Shown here piece by piece: positions 62,821-64,000 of a stretch of 64,000 nucleotides of DNA. How positions within the stretch are numbered: position 1 is the stretch's first letter; every line of letters begins with the position of its first letter. The notes under the pieces were generated by a model that was not told the origin of the DNA, did not search any database, and saw only the letters and a program-made list of their open reading frames with translations. Made by a program: the position numbers and the translations under genes. Origin of the DNA: Segatella copri (GTDB lineage Bacteria; Bacteroidota; Bacteroidia; Bacteroidales; Bacteroidaceae); assembly GCF_019249795.2 (NCBI RefSeq), contig NZ_CP156893.1, positions 58,501 to 122,500 on the forward strand, given 5' to 3'.

Positions 62821-62998
62821 TTTCGACTCCCCTGTCCCCCTCTTGCGAAGAGGGGGTCCTTACCCTATACCCAAGCCCTAAATCCCTACCATAGGGATTA
62901 GGGATGTAACCGCCCTACTCGGTGCTCAGAACCGCTACGCTCTAAGGTTGGCGGACCAAAGCGGTCTTCGCCAGGTTTGCGGGATGGGACCGCCTGAC
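62821..62998 (-). repeat. Family I structured repeat, copy 6 (reverse)
   Basis: CGACTCCCCTGTCCCCCTCT, GCGAAGAGGGGGTCCTTA, GAACCGCTACGCTCTAAGGT and GCGGGATGGGACCGCC, followed by CTGTTATGGAGATCAGC. Nearly identical to copy 7 at 63720, including the flanking bases. Confidence 0.9.
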
Positions 62999-63009
62999 TG
63001 TTATGGAGA

Positions 63010-63297
63010 TCAGCGCTTACGTCCTTTACCAAATAATTCAGAATGCGAACCTAAACGAACTAATTCTATTGCATTATTGTTCTTATCAAAGCAAATCAAA
63101 AGTGTATCATTTTCTATATGGCATTCCATATAGTTCTTCCAGTTGCCTTTCAAAGAATGAGGATTATATTCTTCCGGTATCTGATTGCCTTCTGCCAAAA
63201 GCTTAACTATCCCCATAAGCGTTTCTACAAATTCTTTATCATTCTTAAAACGCTTATAATCTTTCTTGAACTGCGAGGTCTTTCGAATTTCTTTCAT
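63010..63297 (-). CDS. YafQ-family toxin
   Basis: A 95-residue RelE/YafQ-fold mRNA interferase: MKEIRKTSQFKKDYKRFKND, LLAEGNQIPEEYNPHSLKGN, WKNYMECHIENDTLLICF, and the C-terminal LVRLGSHSELF (HS-LF) that is typical of YafQ. Glu-Cys-His of MECHI and the His in GSHSELF are probable active-site positions. It lies 5 bases after its antitoxin. YafQ toxins cut mRNA on the ribosome. Confidence 0.85.
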   Translation of the reverse strand: MKEIRKTSQFKKDYKRFKNDKEFVETLMGIVKLLAEGNQIPEEYNPHSLKGNWKNYMECHIENDTLLICFDKNNNAIELVRLGSHSELFGKGRKR

Positions 63298-63302
63298 AAA
63301 CC

Positions 63303-63542
63303 CTATTCCTCCATTGATGCCATGAAACTTTCTAAGCTATCTACTCGAACTACTCCCGCATCATGACCACTCTCAGCCTCTTTCATTGCTGCCAAAGTTT
63401 CTGCGTTTGGAACATCTTCCAAAGCAGCACTCCTTGAAACTGGGGAGTCTGAAACTATTTTAACGCCTCTCATAAGAGAGAGGACATTCTTTAATTGCTC
63501 CAACAAAGATGGACTATCTATCTGTAATGTTAACTGTGCCAT
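63303..63542 (-). CDS. RelB/DinJ-like antitoxin of the YafQ pair
   Basis: A 79-residue protein from the Met at 63542 (MAQLTLQIDSPSLLEQLKNV). The C-terminus (PNAETLAAMKEAESGHDAGV, VRVDSLESFMASMEE) is the toxin-binding tail seen in RelB/DinJ antitoxins. Longer starts (63626) would include the promoter, so I rejected them. Upstream is the shared TTTGGTGGTTTC promoter. Confidence 0.8.
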   Translation of the reverse strand: MAQLTLQIDSPSLLEQLKNVLSLMRGVKIVSDSPVSRSAALEDVPNAETLAAMKEAESGHDAGVVRVDSLESFMASMEE

Positions 63543-63564
63543 AACTTCTATATTTAATTCGCAG

Positions 63565-63596
63565 CAAAGATAAGGGTTTTCTGTGAAACCACCAAA
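63565..63596 (-). promoter_or_regulatory. Promoter of the YafQ module (shared type)
   Basis: Minus strand: TTTG of TTTGGTGGTTTC, 20 bases, TATCTTTG, then CTGCGAAT. The same design as the Panacea promoters at 4645 and 11961. Confidence 0.75.
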
Positions 63597-63719
63597 TTTT
63601 GGGGGAGTTTTTTCAACTCTGACCAATTACTTGTAGAGATCTACGGTGATATCGATATGGTGAAGCGAAATCTTTCAGCATTGCATGCTTCGTAATAAGC
63701 AGCTAAGCACTATAACATT

Positions 63720-63895
63720 TTTCGACTCCCCTGTCCCCCTCTTGCGAAGAGGGGGTCCTTAACCCACTCCCAAGCCCTCGCCCTTTCCAAAAGGGCAAGG
63801 GATGTAACCGCCCTCCGGTGCTCAGAACCGCTACGCTATAAGGTTGGCGGGGCATCAAAGCCCTCGCCAGGTTTTTGCGGGATGGGACCGCCAAG
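63720..63895 (-). repeat. Family I structured repeat, copy 7 (reverse)
   Basis: CGACTCCCCTGTCCCCCTCT through GCGGGATGGGACCGCC, then CTGTTATGGAGATCAGC as after copy 6. Together with copy 6 it brackets the YafQ module as direct repeats about 900 bp apart. Confidence 0.9.
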
Positions 63896-63936
63896 CTGTT
63901 ATGGAGATCAGCTTGCAATTATATTGCTGAAAGTGA

Positions 63937-64000
63937 GTGCATGGAGGGGGCTTGCAGATTAAGCCCACCAGAATTGTTCCTCATTGCAGTATCGCTCTGC
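63937..64000. repeat. Family IV repeat, copy 3 (cut by window end)
   Basis: GTGCATGGAGGGGGCTTGCA, TTGTTCCTCATTGCAGTATC, GCTCTGC. It continues beyond the window. Confidence 0.75.

Overview
The window looks like chromosomal accessory DNA from a gut Bacteroidales, most likely a Segatella (Prevotella) copri-type genome. This is an inference from content: a FimB/Mfa-like lipoprotein with a BACON-type domain, promoters of the Bacteroidetes form TTG-N19/20-TAnnTTTG, IS66 elements, and the VirE/DUF4248/HU/smalltalk/amidase cassette that sits beside Bacteroidales polysaccharide loci. No rRNA, tRNA or CRISPR array was seen.

Layout. 1-3.3 kb: the end of a surface-protein locus (starch-binding-like protein, fimbrillin-like lipoprotein). 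3.3-12 kb: a toxin-antitoxin and conflict-gene island with two Panacea (DUF4065) modules, a third Panacea relic, a RelB-PIN-HTH operon, an unassigned four-gene cassette and a nucleotidyltransferase pseudogene. 12.2-14.6 kb: sugar-nucleotide genes (rfbB intact, rfbA and an epimerase decayed). 14.6-23.2 kb: two helicase-nuclease pairs, the first Hachiman-like, separated by an IS4-family element. 23.2-26.7 kb: IS66 wreckage and a fused fkp/fucP relic. 26.8-41.4 kb: a polysaccharide locus on the minus strand (galE, glmS, glycosyltransferases, a TagD-Gfo/Idh fusion, a class V aminotransferase, a CDP-glycerol-type transferase, Wzy, a pyruvyl transferase). 42.2-50.2 kb: the plus-strand VirE-DUF4248-HU-smalltalk-amidase cassette, split by an intact IS66. 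50.2-53.6 kb: more polysaccharide genes (broken F420-beta-like gene, Wzx flippase, ugd/manC and wzx scars). 53.6-58.6 kb: a nuclease-like protein and an HD plus HSP90-type ATPase protein. 58.7-60.3 kb: an intact insertion sequence with probable -1 frameshifting. 60.3-64 kb: decayed small genes, repeats and a YafQ-type toxin-antitoxin pair.

The polysaccharide genes together could build and export a repeat unit carrying pyruvate and a CDP-activated (amino)polyol. The remainder is a dense defence and stability island. Four structured repeat families (called I to IV here) fill the gaps between genes. In three genes repeats also lie in frame inside coding sequence: two nucleotidyltransferase paralogues carry different families in the same loop, and an epimerase carries a third. 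Several toxin-antitoxin modules share a near-identical promoter, TTTGGTGGTTTC followed by TAnnTTTGC.
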